Shown here: positions 26,701 to 36,609 of the stretch, in pieces | Position numbering within the stretch: position 1 is the stretch's first letter | Layout: each line of letters opens with the position of its first letter | Assembly (NCBI RefSeq): GCF_040054535.1 | Contig: NC_090781.1 | Span: 12,315,482-12,379,481, forward strand | Source: Antennarius striatus | Taxonomy: Eukaryota; Chordata; Actinopteri; Lophiiformes; Antennariidae | DNA length: 64,000 bases | Direction of reading: 5' to 3' | Translations under genes and position numbers: made by a program | The notes under the pieces: model-generated | The model's input: only the letters and a program-made list of their open reading frames with translations | Told to the model about the DNA's origin: nothing | Databases searched by the model: none

Positions 26701-28540
26701 AAGTCATGCTAGGATAAAATTGCGTGCTTTTTTTGGTCTGTTTTAAGGCCATTGTAGATCATTTTAATTTTACATATAATTAAAATGATCTATAATATGT
26801 TTCCAAATGTAGTGAAGTCTGTCTTTTTTTTTGCTGCTTCCAGTGTTTCTTAACATCCCTCAGTAGCTCTGAGTGTGATGGTGCAGTCTGTTTCCACCTG
26901 AATAACATCAATACACACTGACCAATGATGTCTTAGTATTTTCCACATACGATGTCTCAGACTGTAATTGAGCTTGTTGATGGGGGTCTGACAGATATTT
27001 TTCCAGTACCCTGATAACTAAAGTAAATGTGGTGCTGACACAGGGTTCAGGTGAGGGATCTGTGTCTGAAACGTCCGTCTGAACCGGCGGGAGCTGTGTC
27101 TTATCTTTAAGCGCAGGACGTCACGTTTTTCACCTATCGACACCTTTTCACTGAGACTGCTAGAATCCACAACTACTGCACTCAAAAATGTTACCGTCCT
27201 TTCATTTCTGAGTGATCATTTGCATGGCGTGTGCCCTCAGATGAACTGAATCTGCCCACAGCTGCACATCACCTGGATAACAGAGGGTAATTCAGTCATA
27301 TGGGTGGTTGGAGCTATTTAGTTAACTCGTGTTCAGAAACGTCATTTTGAACCTTGTGTTGTCTACAACACCTTAAAGTGCATCATTGTTCTGTGTTCTA
27401 AATGGGACTAAAACATGCATGTTTTTATCTTGTGAGGTTCTGTAAACATGTATTATTGTGCACCTTGAATGTTTTCAGTATTTATGATTTATTTATGCTA
27501 GTGATACAAACAGCGTCATCACGAAAATCAGTTAACCTGTCATCATTTTTATTACATTTTTATTATCCTTGCATAACGTTTTCAACTTAAACTGTATAAA
27601 TAAAAAAGGTGGATGTAGGTGAGTCACCAGATTTCTGATTTTGCTTCAGTGTTTCTGTGAAATTATCAGCTTTAAAGGTCCAGTTTAGTGTGGGGTGATT
27701 TTTTATTGAGGAACTACAGTTTATTGTAAGTAGATCAAATTTAAAGATTCACACGATTCATTTTTTATATTTCACTTGTGGCGTTTAAGCGCACGTCATT
27801 ATTTTTCAAATTCTGGCTGCACTCCATTTGGGGTATGATTGAATCAATCTCCTCTAATGTGATTATTACTGTACAAGAAGTAATCGTTATTCAAACCAAC
27901 CCACGAAAAGCTTTTGTGGACGTTGATATTCATGCAGTGGATTCATGGAGAAATGAGCGTTTCCTGTAAAAACACACCACAGGATGCGTTTCCATCTTAA
28001 TAATTACAGCCACTTAGAAACTACTTAGAATCTTTGTTTTTCCTTCGTCGTTGATTGATTGATCACTGTTGTGATCGAAGCGTCCATTCATACTTTGGGT
28101 TTTCTTCTCAAAAATGAGAAGAAAGAAAAATTAAAGACCTGAAGAGGTCCAGTCATTAGACACACCCCTACCACTTAGCTTAGCTTTGCTTTTATCAATG
28201 CACAAACAGGAAATCTCAGAATTGTTCTCAGTTTTCTCCGTAGAGTAGAGATACATGTAGACGTTAGTCTGAGGTGCTGCTTTGATTTGTGTTGTATAAC
28301 CATCAGACAGCGTAAAGAAGATATGTAGATTTATAGTTATAACTTCAGATTGCCCCTTGGGGACAAATAAAGTTTTTTTAATTTGAATTTGAATTTAAAA
28401 CTAAACCCACAAGGATTCATCAGAACACCATAGCGATCATCCATCGTTGTCTTTGAACACTGGAATAGACATGGAGTTTCTTGTGAGTTTTTTGTTTTCA
28501 TTTCAAAATGTTAAAAATTAAGGCGTACAATTAAAATGAA

Positions 28541-28592
<52 letters not shown>

Positions 28593-29279
28593 GTGAATTT
28601 AGGAATGTCATCACTGTACTAAGGCAATCGGAGGCAGAGTAGGGTGAGTCATGGCATCGCCATAGTAGAATTAATGAAATCCTGGAAACATGCTCTCATC
28701 TGGAGGAGTTTTAAACTCTAAAGGACCCAGTTGTTCAAAATTGACCAGAAATCTGTTCATGAAGACCAAACATTCAAACTTCCTGTGGTTTAGCTTCTCT
28801 TGTGAGGTTTGGGATGTTTGTCCTCGTTATTTATGATAATAACGTGAGTATATAACTGGACTGTTGTTCAGACAGTAAAAGACGTCATCCTGGCCTCTGG
28901 AACATTGTGAAGAGCCAATTTACTTTAGATGAAACTCATAATTAATCAAAAAATAACAATAGTTATTTTTTTCCCCAAACTGGTAGAACTGCAGAATTCC
29001 TCTTGGGTCTTCATTTCCCTCTCCAGTAATCATTGTACTCATGTCCTCATTATATGTTAAGCACACTCTATAACAAAGAGTTTTGGCTTTTCATTCATTC
29101 ATTCTTCCTATTTATTTTCAGATGAGCTTGAAAATCCCAGATGAATAATAGGATTAAAATTGAAATAGAAGGTGTTGTTGTCATCTTGGTGCTTTAGGGT
29201 AAAAGCTGCACTGATTGCGTTTATTCTCCTGATGACTCATTTGTGATGAACGGCAGGAGTCAGATGAGCTCATGTCACC

Positions 29280-29339
<60 letters not shown>

Positions 29340-32105
29340 CGTGTGCGTGTGTCCATGTATGTACTGGTGTCAGGGTGGAGATCAGGAAACCAGGGAAATT
29401 AGCAGCACAATTAAGTTCTTTAAAAGGCTGGAGGGGAAATGAGCTCCAGCCTGTGGGGCAGATGTCAGGGCAGACAGAAAGGAGACCGTTTCAAGTCTGA
29501 TTCAATTAAATCTTGTGATGTTTGTGAGGCTCCACAGTGGATTTTCTGACAATAGATGGAGATGCATGACGTCAATCGGCTAGCTCGATCAACACTTGAG
29601 AAGGTTTCCTGATAACAGCGTTCTATTCAGTGCTGCTGTTTTCATCACTGCCCCACCAGGAACAATGTCCATCATGTTTGGTTTCCAGAGAGTAGTGCTG
29701 CAAACATTAGTGAATCCAGACTAAAACCAAATCACAATGATTCATTTTAAACATTCTGGGAACTTGTTTTCTATGGAGTCTGTAGTGTGCTTGGTGGTTA
29801 GATTTAATGGGTTGATCACTTACCTAAATTAGAAAAGCACTCAGACCAAAAGCAGCGCTGTCAAAATGTCAATAAGGCAGAATCACTCCTTACTGAATAA
29901 TCTGAAGAAGTGATTCGGAATCCACATCAGATTTACTGAACGCTTCCTCGACTCGAGATCCACCCCGACACAAACTGAAATCAAAATCCATTCACAAGTT
30001 GTAGACAAGTCATTGTAAAACACAATTTTTTTTTTTTTATACTTCACACATCTGAACCAACTGGAGCTTGGAGTGCATGTCCTGTATATCTTGAGTACAG
30101 TATTTTCTGCTCTGTAAGGCGCACCTAAAAGCCTATAATATTCTCATAATCCCGTAGTGCGCCTTATAGTCCGATGCGCCTTTTATATGGATTAATATTA
30201 GTAAAACAAGATCGCCGGAAAAAAAAGCCGGCAGTGTGGCCGGCAGTCATGCTGCACTGTCACCAGGGGCGCCCTCAGACAGTATTCAGGCCGTACCACG
30301 TCCCCTAACAACGGTAGTCAAGGGGCGTCGCCGAAATAACGACTCTCACTGACCTGCTGTTTGACGGTAGAGCAGCCTGCTGAGAAGAACACCGGTGACC
30401 GGCTACGACGATGTAGCAAAACATTGGGAAATTTCAACAATTCTATTAATAAAGTCTGACTGACTGACTGATCTCAGTATTTCCCAACTACAATGGCGCT
30501 GGAAATAACCCACTTTAAACTTAATTGGTCTTAAAAATGCCATTTTGCTGTAATCTGGAATCTAGTGACGGTCCATTCTATTAGTCTGTGGAAACACACG
30601 GAGAAACGGGCATAAAGGTGAATGAAAGACCCTCAAAGCTGAACTCCCAGCCTTTTCTGAAATTTCAAGAGTCACTGCTAGACAAAGGTGCCTGGCTGGT
30701 GTGCTGGATTGATTTGCAAATGTAGTTGATACCTGAAACAGCTCGTTACGGGGGTGGGGGTGCATTTCGGCTTGTGTATTCTGTCTGCAGCGACGTGCTG
30801 TGAGATTCACGGCGGTGAGACACTGACGTTAAAGTCAGTTCTAGGAGTAAAACAGCGTCATATTTGCCAGTAAATCAGCAGCCTGACATTAAAAACTGAT
30901 TAAAATTTTTTTAGACAGCAAATAGCTGCACCTCACCTCCGACTGGACTACCGATCGATCAAAACAATATTTAATTAATAAACGAAGACAAACGTCGGAG
31001 CTTAAATATGTGCTTCGAACTACAGATCAGGAAATAATCCGCTCTGTTCGAACTGAGCGCACTCGTAATGAATTTAACCAGTTTTTGATGTCAGGTTTTT
31101 TAATATGCGTGTTGACTTCTTTCTAAGGCCCCGTTCACACGATCCCGGAACTTTTTGAAAATGCAACTTTTCTGTTGCGTTTACGCCTTCCGTCCACATG
31201 ACAACAAAACATGGAGGATTCCTATTGGCCCCGTCCACACGATGACGGATTTGTTTGAAAACGCAACTTTATGAAAACACATCGAAAACGATTTGCGTCC
31301 ATAAGACAGCATTATCAAAAAAAATCTCCGTCCACATGTAAAAGCATCAGTGCATTTTCGAAGACGGCTATAAGCATGCCAAACCATGTGGTGGCAGTAT
31401 TGAGTAAAGTTTTATCCAATAGGAATCCTCTGTGTTTTGTTGTCACAACACACGGGCCCATAAAATATATGACGTCACAGTGGTTTTTGTCGCAGGCAAG
31501 ACATCAGCGTTTTTAAAAAGTCATGGATAAGCCGTCCACACAACAACGCAGACCCAGCGTTTTTGCGCCTTATAATCCAGTGCGCCTTATAGTGCAGAAA
31601 ATACTGTATTAGTTTTTAACAGCCTTTTGTCTTGATTTAACTCTCTTTGAGTCCAACAGCGTCACTTAACTTACTGTTGAGCCTCTGAACACATCCCATA
31701 ACCTGGTTTTATCCGCATAATGTCAAAATACTGAAGTGGCCAGCGTCTCTTGAAGAGCAAGAGTGTTTTAGAGCACATCCAGTGCAGCTGCATGATTCAA
31801 TATTGATTGTCCAGTTCACCTGTGATCAGCTATTCATGCAGCAGCAGTGGAGCTGAATGTGCAGAGTTTTGGATAAAATGCTGCTGGAGACACAGTAAGC
31901 ATTCTGCCCCAGGGCTGCCAGCTCTGGAAATATGCACACTTAGCTTTTAATGAAAGCAATGACACACACATGCGCTAACATGTTCATCACCGCTTTCTCC
32001 CTCTGTTTGCATCAACAGGCTGAAGCTGCTGAGAGCAAAAAGACTTGTGAGGATAAAGGAAAGATGAGAGGGACAAACGGCATGAGCTGCTCATCACTGG
32101 AGTGA
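15417..32105 (+). CDS. ccdc9: Coiled-coil domain-containing protein 9 (ccdc9), complete spliced gene
   Basis: Coding exons: 15417-15419, 15653-15757, 16714-16863, 18273-18623, 19077-19160, 19367-19531, 19652-19833, 20499-20560, 24216-24336, 24802-24931, 25333-25840, 26074-26235, 26456-26596 and 32026-32105. These sum to 2,244 nt, or 747 residues plus stop. Residues 8-45 form a charged coiled coil (DAELDRRIEALRKKNEALVK). Residues 87-203 are Arg/Gly-rich, ending in a poly-Gly tract. Residues 204-370 hold the family's conserved block (NIEKMNEEMERIAEYE, RNFLDDP, NWGGLDF, MTMSMTGRERAEYLRWKKE, TGQWRREWDAQKTDS). Then come APTFGDFLSQGK and an acidic, Pro-rich tail. These blocks match vertebrate CCDC9 (about 530 residues in human; the tail is longer here). 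CCDC9 is an RNA-associated protein reported to join the exon junction complex; its exact role is unsettled. Odd points are a lone ATG exon, a GC-AG intron and a doubtful last acceptor. Identity is secure; the last exon is not. Confidence 0.9.
15653..15757 (+). CDS. ccdc9: ccdc9 exon 3: N-terminal coiled coil
   Basis: Phase-0 exon of 35 codons between CTGTTACAG and the donor GTGTGG. It encodes the KEEKDAELDRRIEALRKKNE helix, the most conserved CCDC9 segment. Confidence 0.95.
16714..16863 (+). CDS. ccdc9: ccdc9 exon 4
   Basis: Fifty codons starting EIEEDKKKAEQEGIAVTT, which continues the coiled coil, then KPRPHDADTDRRKTEKENFS. The donor is GTGAGA. Confidence 0.93.
18273..18623 (+). CDS. ccdc9: ccdc9 exon 5: Arg/Gly-rich segment
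   Basis: 117 codons. It has RGG-like repeats (GGRGGQRGGR), a duplicated RTPRDGE unit, then GRGRGGGGGGGG and ECGGGGGG before RKSK. RGG-rich tracts often bind RNA. The DNA is a long purine-only tract, GGA-rich. Confidence 0.92.
19077..19160 (+). CDS. ccdc9: ccdc9 exon 6
   Basis: 28 codons, EWEEKRRQNIEKMNEEMER and then IAEYERGQR, nearly as in mammalian CCDC9. Donor CGG then GTATGA. Confidence 0.94.
19367..19531 (+). CDS. ccdc9: ccdc9 exon 7
   Basis: 55 codons with RNFLDDPRRSGP and NWGGLDFDKVKTG, both conserved CCDC9 motifs. Donor GTGAGG. Confidence 0.94.
19652..19833 (+). CDS. ccdc9: ccdc9 exon 8
   Basis: 60 codons plus two bases (AT). It encodes DMTMSMTGRERAEYLRWKKE and GQWRREWDAQKTDS. The donor GTAAGG splits a Met codon, AT then G, as required by the next exon. 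Confidence 0.94.
20499..20560 (+). CDS. ccdc9: ccdc9 exon 9, ending at a GC donor
   Basis: Starts with the G completing Met, then FKEDPYVAPEGITPEQGVRR, and ends in phase 1. The donor is GAG followed by GCAAGT, the consensus form of rare GC-AG introns. No GT donor keeps the frame. Confidence 0.85.
20668..20742. repeat. (CA)n microsatellite in ccdc9 intron 9
   Basis: About 37 CA units with one CG interruption. Confidence 0.97.
22095..22146 (+). mobile_element. LINE/SINE 3' tail fragment
   Basis: GATAGATATATACTTTATTA followed by ATCCTGGAGGAAATTGC is the common teleost non-LTR 3' end motif (poor match). It lies in ccdc9 intron 9. Confidence 0.4.
22436..22477 (+). other. ccdc9: Possible alternative 42-nt ccdc9 exon inside the GC-AG intron
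   Basis: CTCTCTGCAG precedes and GTCAGA follows this 42-nt stretch. It fits the phase-1 intron exactly and adds 14 codons (ARVFNSRAEPCRAS) without a stop. No homologue is known to me, so it is a prediction only. Confidence 0.3.
24216..24336 (+). CDS. ccdc9: ccdc9 exon 10
   Basis: Completes a split Asp codon, then reads DSKRPPKAPTFGDFLSQGK, a conserved CCDC9 motif, and an Arg/Gly stretch (GDRGKGRGRGQK). Donor AG then GTAAAC. Confidence 0.92.
24383..24555. mobile_element. TA-flanked MITE (Tc1/mariner-like) in ccdc9 intron 10
   Basis: Ends CAGTATTTTCCGCACCGTAA and its inverted counterpart GTGCGCCTTATAGTATGG then AAATTACTG. There is a TA dinucleotide on each side. Internal GGCGCAC words repeat in both orientations. 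It is 173 bp and non-coding. Confidence 0.65.
24802..24931 (+). CDS. ccdc9: ccdc9 exon 11
   Basis: Completes a split Ser, then MHDNRWESEKDEEKEKEDY and a basic Lys-rich stretch, ending VQK-type phase 0 at the donor GTACAG. The DNRWE motif matches DDRWE in mammalian CCDC9. Confidence 0.88.
25333..25840 (+). CDS. ccdc9: ccdc9 exon 12: acidic and Pro/Ser-rich
   Basis: 169 codons plus one base. It starts SENNSDEDEDEWVDASDLGE (acidic, as in the family), then Lys/Ser/Pro-rich sequence and DWGEEMEMLSPRSSMGGES. Donor ACAG then GTAGAT. Confidence 0.9.
26074..26235 (+). CDS. ccdc9: ccdc9 exon 13
   Basis: Completes Ala, then LELSSPSEETVMVSDTGSV and an Ala/Pro/acidic stretch. Phases match on both sides (2 nt in, 1 nt out). 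Confidence 0.82.
26456..26596 (+). CDS. ccdc9: ccdc9 exon 14
   Basis: Completes Glu, then DKPDLPSPPDALETELSSPE and an acidic stretch. The donor is TCAG then GTCAGA. Reading past the donor would end at TAA 26,650-26,652, a possible retained-intron end. Confidence 0.8.
26755..26792. repeat. Perfect 15-bp inverted repeat in ccdc9 intron 14
   Basis: TAGATCATTTTAATT and its exact reverse complement are separated by 8 bp. Confidence 0.9.
28543..28591. repeat. (CA)n microsatellite
   Basis: About 24 CA units. Confidence 0.95.
29283..29352. repeat. (TG)n/(CG)n microsatellite
   Basis: TG array passing into GCGCGCGTGCGTGTGCGTGT. Confidence 0.95.
30098..31606. mobile_element. TA-flanked 1.5-kb element, same termini as the MITE at 24,383
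   Basis: The left end is CAGTATTTTCTGCTCTGTAA then GGCGCACC. The right end is GTGCGCCTTATAGTGCAGAA then AATACTG. TA is present at both borders. No transposase frame survives. A Harbinger-like MITE (31,127 onward) is nested inside. The family relation to 24,383-24,555 is clear from the terminal 30 bp. Confidence 0.6.
31127..31560 (-). mobile_element. PIF/Harbinger-like MITE, copy 3, composite and truncated
   Basis: TAA then GGCCCCGTTCACACGATC opens one end. A second GGCCCCGTCCACACGATGAC begins at about 31,228, which suggests one copy inserted into or recombined with another. The interior matches copies 1 and 2. The right terminus is missing: sequence passes straight into the GCGCCTTATA end of the host element. 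Confidence 0.6.
32026..32105 (+). CDS. ccdc9: ccdc9 exon 15, last coding exon (acceptor uncertain)
   Basis: From 32,026 the frame joins exon 14 as Ala and reads AESKKTCEDKGKMRGTNG to TGA at 32,103-32,105. This needs the acceptor CTGAAG at 32,024-32,025. The stronger CAACAG, 7 nt upstream, would instead give GGC TGA, an immediate stop. I chose the frame-keeping site because the sequence looks coding, but transcripts must decide. Confidence 0.5.
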
Positions 32106-32275
32106 CCATCACACATCAGAATATAAGAAATGTTGCTTAAGCCTTCAGGAGGAGGAGGAGGGTTTGTGCTTGCTGCCGAGGCCCAGCGTCTGTTCAGGTC
32201 TTTCTCTCAGCTGGTTTTAGGTCTGCTGGATCACCTCTGACTGCCACAATGTTTTTTAAGTGTTAAGGTAAAAAC

Positions 32276-32281
32276 AATAAA
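32276..32281 (+). terminator. Proximal polyadenylation signal of ccdc9
   Basis: AATAAA 171 bp after the stop codon. Confidence 0.5.
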
Positions 32282-34202
32282 ACTAAGTCACTGATTTTGA
32301 AAAATGGGAAAAACCTCCAAATGCTTCATTTTCAGGTTTTTTCTGTATCAGGAAAAGGAAGCGTACTCGATGTGCTTTTGAGCAGAAGATCACGAGTACA
32401 GTTGTGATCACAAAAGATAATTTAGGATGTGCTGATTTAAAACAAAACAAATCTCACAGAATCAGGATGTGCTGGCTGGTTTGGAGAACGGAATCACTAT
32501 CGGCTCATCGTTTAAAAGGCTCTCAGCTGCCCATCCTGCATATACACATCTCACGCCTGATCGGCTGTCTCAGGGACAGATAGGCTACGGACTGTTGGCT
32601 TTGGCTCCAAATAATTACTGATTTAAAGATTGATCAGCTCCGTCGCTGTACACACCTCTGTCATATTTACTATCAGCTTTGGTTAACCGCTGCTACTAGT
32701 AATATGTCGGAAAACCAGTTTAGCATTGCACTCATTTTTTAATTTTTTTAATGAAAAGATCATCGTTGATACAGTTGAACCAGATATTTGTTTTGTTCTT
32801 GTGTCCTCCTTTTTAACCCGCTGTACCTAAGTTACCCACAGGGCAGGAAGGTGGGTGGAGACTGGGGTGTCTAATCTACACAGTTAGAGGTGGGTCACCT
32901 TTCTGCAGCTTCTTTTGTTCGTTTATTAAACGTATTCCATTTAAATACGTAGTTAGTGTGTTAGGTTGAGCATTAAAGTATATTTCTTTTGCCGTCAGAC
33001 CCCACATTTGGAACCATTTAGCCTTGCTGTTTGCATGAGATTCACCGCAGGTAAATCATGGCGATTTACATCAGAGCCGTCCATGCAGACTTGTGTCTGT
33101 GTTGTGGAATAACCCACTTCAGTCATGGCCTGGGTCAGATGTGAGTCAGTGTGGCGACCGACTCCTTGGGTTTCATATCGGGGGTCGTACTTTTAGAGCA
33201 TGTTGACGGGACACCATGTGATTTCTACACAAGTCCTCATACTTCAAAACTCTTGCTATTTTAATCTTTTAATTCTCTTATAATCAGAAAAGTGTTTGTG
33301 GATGCAGACGGTGCCGTCATTCTGTGGTTATTGATGCTTTGGACATCATCAGTATAGGAAAGAAATGTTCTGAAATGATTTCCTCTCTGAAATGAGAAGC
33401 TTCTATTTTCAAAGACAAGAGTCTCATTCGAATGCATAAATGTTAGAAAGAAATTAGTGTCAGAAGTCATGAAACACAAATTATACTTGAATAACAGGTA
33501 ATGAACTTTGGGTTACAGCCTTTTCTAATGGAAAGTTTGTTTTGGGATGAAACTCTTCATGCATACCTCAGCAGATTAGGAGCTTTTCTTCTGCTTGATA
33601 TAGATTTTTTTTTCCTTCTCTGCAAACAACTCTCATGTTCGTTGAAGTTGCTCGCTCACCTGTGGCGTTTAAATATATGCAGACAAATGGGGTGCTTTAA
33701 TGTTTTTGTGTTTGGAGTAGTAAACATGTTTTTGGTTGAAAGGAGCTGCAATATGTACAGTTTTTAAATTGAAATGAACATTCCATATTTGGGTGTTTGT
33801 GCAAAATGTAGCTCGTGAGCTACCAAAACTTTTTGTTCTCACGTTTTCTCTTTTTGCATATGGATGTTTGTTTTTTTCTGAGCTCGATGACAGATTGTAT
33901 TTAAGGCTACAGATATTTCAGTATGCATCCGTTTCTACAAAGTCATGTCTAATACATGAAATCACTCTGAGAACCAACGGGGTTTGCCTTTTTTTTGTTG
34001 TTGTTTTTTTGAAGTGGTGTGCAGCTGCTTTCATAAGATTACCAGGAATAGCATGAATCCAAAATTGTAGCTTCTAAATGTTGTCAAAGCCATTCATTGA
34101 ATAAATAAATGTCCCCATCAGAGAGAAGAGTATTGATGTATGTACAGCTTTTCCAAAATGTGTACCCACGTGGAATCCAGTTTTTGCTCTTCATATTTAG
34201 CC

Positions 34203-34208
34203 AATAAA
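34203..34208 (+). terminator. Distal polyadenylation signal, possibly ccdc9
   Basis: AATAAA followed within 25 bp by a GT-rich stretch (TGTGTTCCTTTGATGTCG), a better overall polyadenylation context than the proximal one. AATAAA also occurs at 34,100-34,105. Use would give a 3' UTR of about 2.1 kb. Confidence 0.35.
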
Positions 34209-34229
34209 TGTGTTCCTTTGATGTCGTAC

Positions 34230-35130
34230 CTCCGTCTGCTTTGATTCTGTAGATGTGAGTCAGATTAAAATAATGTTCAGTGTCAGGTTCAAGGCTGTTT
34301 CTGAATCCACGCCGGATTAAAAACTGGCTGATGCTCGTGTAATATTTTCCGCTCTGCTGCTGCTGCTCTATTCATCCACAGACATGAATTTATGTCCTCC
34401 TCAGCAGGCAGTGTGACAGCATGGATCCATTCTGCCCTATACACACACTGAATATGCGGGGTGTCTTTTTGTTGTGTTTTATTCGTGTCTGGAGCATGTT
34501 TTTTTTTTGTCCTCAGCTGCTGCAGGACAGGAAGAATGATGGCCTTCAGCTCTTTTTTTCATCCTCCCTTAACAGGAGATAATGAAGGGTAGAAATCCCT
34601 CTCCCAATGCCCAACCCACGTTTAATGGCTGCAGCCCGTGACTCATCTGTGTAGGAAAGGCTGTTTTTTATGGTTATGATGTCTCTTTTATGGGCTCCAG
34701 CTTCCAGCTGCCGTGCAGATTTTTACAGGCTGGAGGAGACAATCCCATACGGCGATAATTTGTGGATGAAGACCGCATCTCTCCTGTTTTCTGCTGCGGG
34801 ACGTTTCTCTCAAACTATGACCCAATCGTTGCGTGTTGCGTACTTTCAGCCCCTCCTCGTCAGAGGTGGAGTGAAGTGAGACGAAATCACGACGAGAAGT
34901 ACCGGAAAGTGGAGTAATTCCCCTTCAGAATAAGAATGCATCTTTATCAAGTTTTATCCCAAATTAGATCGTCCTGCAAGCATAACATGAAAAACTCAGC
35001 AATAACGGAGTTATTGTAATTTCCTGATGAATTTTGTAGATACTTCCTATTACATTAAACGCCAAAACAGTGTACTCAGTAGCTAGATTAAGTTTTATTT
35101 TGAAAAGTCACATCGGAAGCAGATTGTCAA
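34230..35130. other. Intergenic, ccdc9 to inafm1
   Basis: No coding signal. GC content rises toward the right as the next CpG-rich promoter begins. Confidence 0.5.
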
Positions 35131-35455
35131 CTCGCGACTAACTTAACAGCGGTCCCGTCCAGTTGATGCGAGGGACAGCCTCCCTGAGTTCAGTTTGCCC
35201 GGTGCGCACAGAGGACTCAGAGGGGTCAGGGAGCTCCCAGTCCTGCGTCCGCTGCACCGGAGGAGGAGGAGGCGACGGGACCCCCCGAAGCCGCCACGCG
35301 TGGAAGAACCGCATCCTTCACCCGCACCGGAGGGCAAGAAGAATCGTGGACGGGGAGAGAGGGGGGACAGCTGCCTCTGCTGTCCGAACTCAGATGAACA
35401 CACCGGAGCCCGCGGAGGGGAGATCGTTGGATACGATTTTATTCCTGATACCAAG
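35130..35455 (+). promoter_or_regulatory. inafm1: inafm1 CpG-rich promoter and 5' UTR
   Basis: CG-dense DNA leading into the coding frame. The frame is open upstream of the chosen start but contains no ATG, so it is read as 5' UTR. No TATA box is evident. Confidence 0.55.
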
Positions 35456-35737
35456 ATGAAAGCGGCCGGGAGACAAGTCACCGCGACCGGAGACAAGCTG
35501 AACGGGGACATGAAGCGGAGGCCGAGCTATCCGGGCGAACTGCGGGCCAAACACGCCAACATGTCAACTAAGATTTGGGTGAAAGTGGCGATGGCGATCG
35601 TGTATTTCCTCTGCGTGTCCGTGGCTGCGTTCATCCTGGTCATCTACTACGTGTTTTTCTGGACTCCCGACCCGCAGTACAACACCACCAGCACCGAGGC
35701 GCCCAACCGCACCGAGTGCGCGCCGAGGTTCGGATGA
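35456..35737 (+). CDS. inafm1: InaF-motif-containing membrane protein, probable inafm1, single exon
   Basis: 93 residues from the first in-frame ATG to TGA. Residues 1-40 are basic and hydrophilic. Residues 41-67 form one membrane helix beginning WVKVAMAIVYFLCVSVAA, followed by ILVIYYVFFW; this is the InaF motif (basic-aromatic start, YFLCVS core, YY...W end). The tail has two N-glycosylation sequons (NTT at 76, NRT at 84), suggesting it faces the lumen or outside. Drosophila INAF proteins support TRP channel function; the vertebrate proteins have no settled role. Human INAFM1 lies just after CCDC9 on the same strand, as here, which favours inafm1 over inafm2. The tail is shorter than in the human protein. 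Family is sure; the paralogue is inferred from position. Confidence 0.8.
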   Translation: MKAAGRQVTATGDKLNGDMKRRPSYPGELRAKHANMSTKIWVKVAMAIVYFLCVSVAAFILVIYYVFFWTPDPQYNTTSTEAPNRTECAPRFG

Positions 35738-35752
35738 CTACATATCACGCAT

Positions 35753-35753
<1 letters not shown>

Positions 35754-35783
<30 letters not shown>
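35754..35783. repeat. (CA)n in the inafm1 3' UTR
   Basis: About 15 CA units starting 17 bp after the stop codon. Confidence 0.9.
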
Positions 35784-35787
<4 letters not shown>

Positions 35788-36599
35788 TCCACACGCGTTA
35801 ATAACGTGATGTCGGTGACCGCACACACCTGACGTGAAGCCGCAGCGGGGAGGGGGGGGGGAGTCAGGAGGCATGACCGCATCCAGAGTTTGGGATGCTG
35901 CCTGAGGACGGAGGGGAGGACAGAGGGGGCAAAGTGCTGCCGGGATGCATCAGCCTTCCGCATGCTGGAAGCTGGAGGGGGTGGGGGGGTGTTGCTGGTT
36001 TCATCCTCTGTCTTGACCCAAACTCAATCCTATGGGGGTTTTATCATGTTTGTTTGTAATTTTTTTAACAGAATCCACAGAGAACACGTTTACCCCCCTC
36101 CCACCCCAACCCCTGTCCAGGTCAAAAAAAACAAAACAAAACCCCTCCAAAGGAATATCTCAGTTTTTTTTGTTTTTTGTTCCTGATGTAGGTTTTGGAC
36201 ATGAATGTGAAGGATAGAATGGAGGATCATCTGCATACGATCTTGATTGTGAGACAGTGGGGCCCCTGGGGCCACTGGAGATGTGAGAGGCCCTTCATGC
36301 ATGTTGCAGGTGAGCCAGATCTCATGTTGTGATGCTGTTGGTTCAAAAACTGCAGCAGCGTTTCAGGATTTAGTTCCAGTTAACACTCTTCTGCACAGTC
36401 GAGCTAAAAACTACAGAACTCGACACACAACCAGGTTTCTACTCCGAAACATTTCTTCTCTTCAACAGATTTTTGAACTTAAAGCTGCTATGTTATTGAG
36501 TCCATTAATTGCTTGCCAAATACATTTTTCATGTGAGGATTTGCTGCTGTCCTCTTTTTTAAAAAAGTTGTATTCTTATCTCAAATTTATTTTGGGATC

Positions 36600-36605
36600 A
36601 TTAAA
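36600..36605 (+). terminator. Candidate polyadenylation signal of inafm1
   Basis: ATTAAA about 860 bp after the stop. AATAAA at 38,605 is an alternative. Neither has decisive context. Confidence 0.25.
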
Positions 36606-36609
36606 GTAT

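Larger units (their letters stand above)
26597..32018 (+). other. ccdc9 intron 14, 5.4 kb, repeat-rich
   Basis: No further exon recognised. It holds the inverted repeat at 26,755, a LINE-tail-like TTGCCCCTTGGGGACAAATA at 28,351-28,370, CA and TG arrays at 28,543 and 29,283, and a transposon from 30,098 to 31,606 with a nested MITE. Confidence 0.6.

Noticed and set aside
35143..35511. 122-codon minus-strand frame at the inafm1 promoter
   Set aside because: Long frames arise by chance in GC-rich DNA; no recognisable domain, and the plus strand holds the InaF protein.
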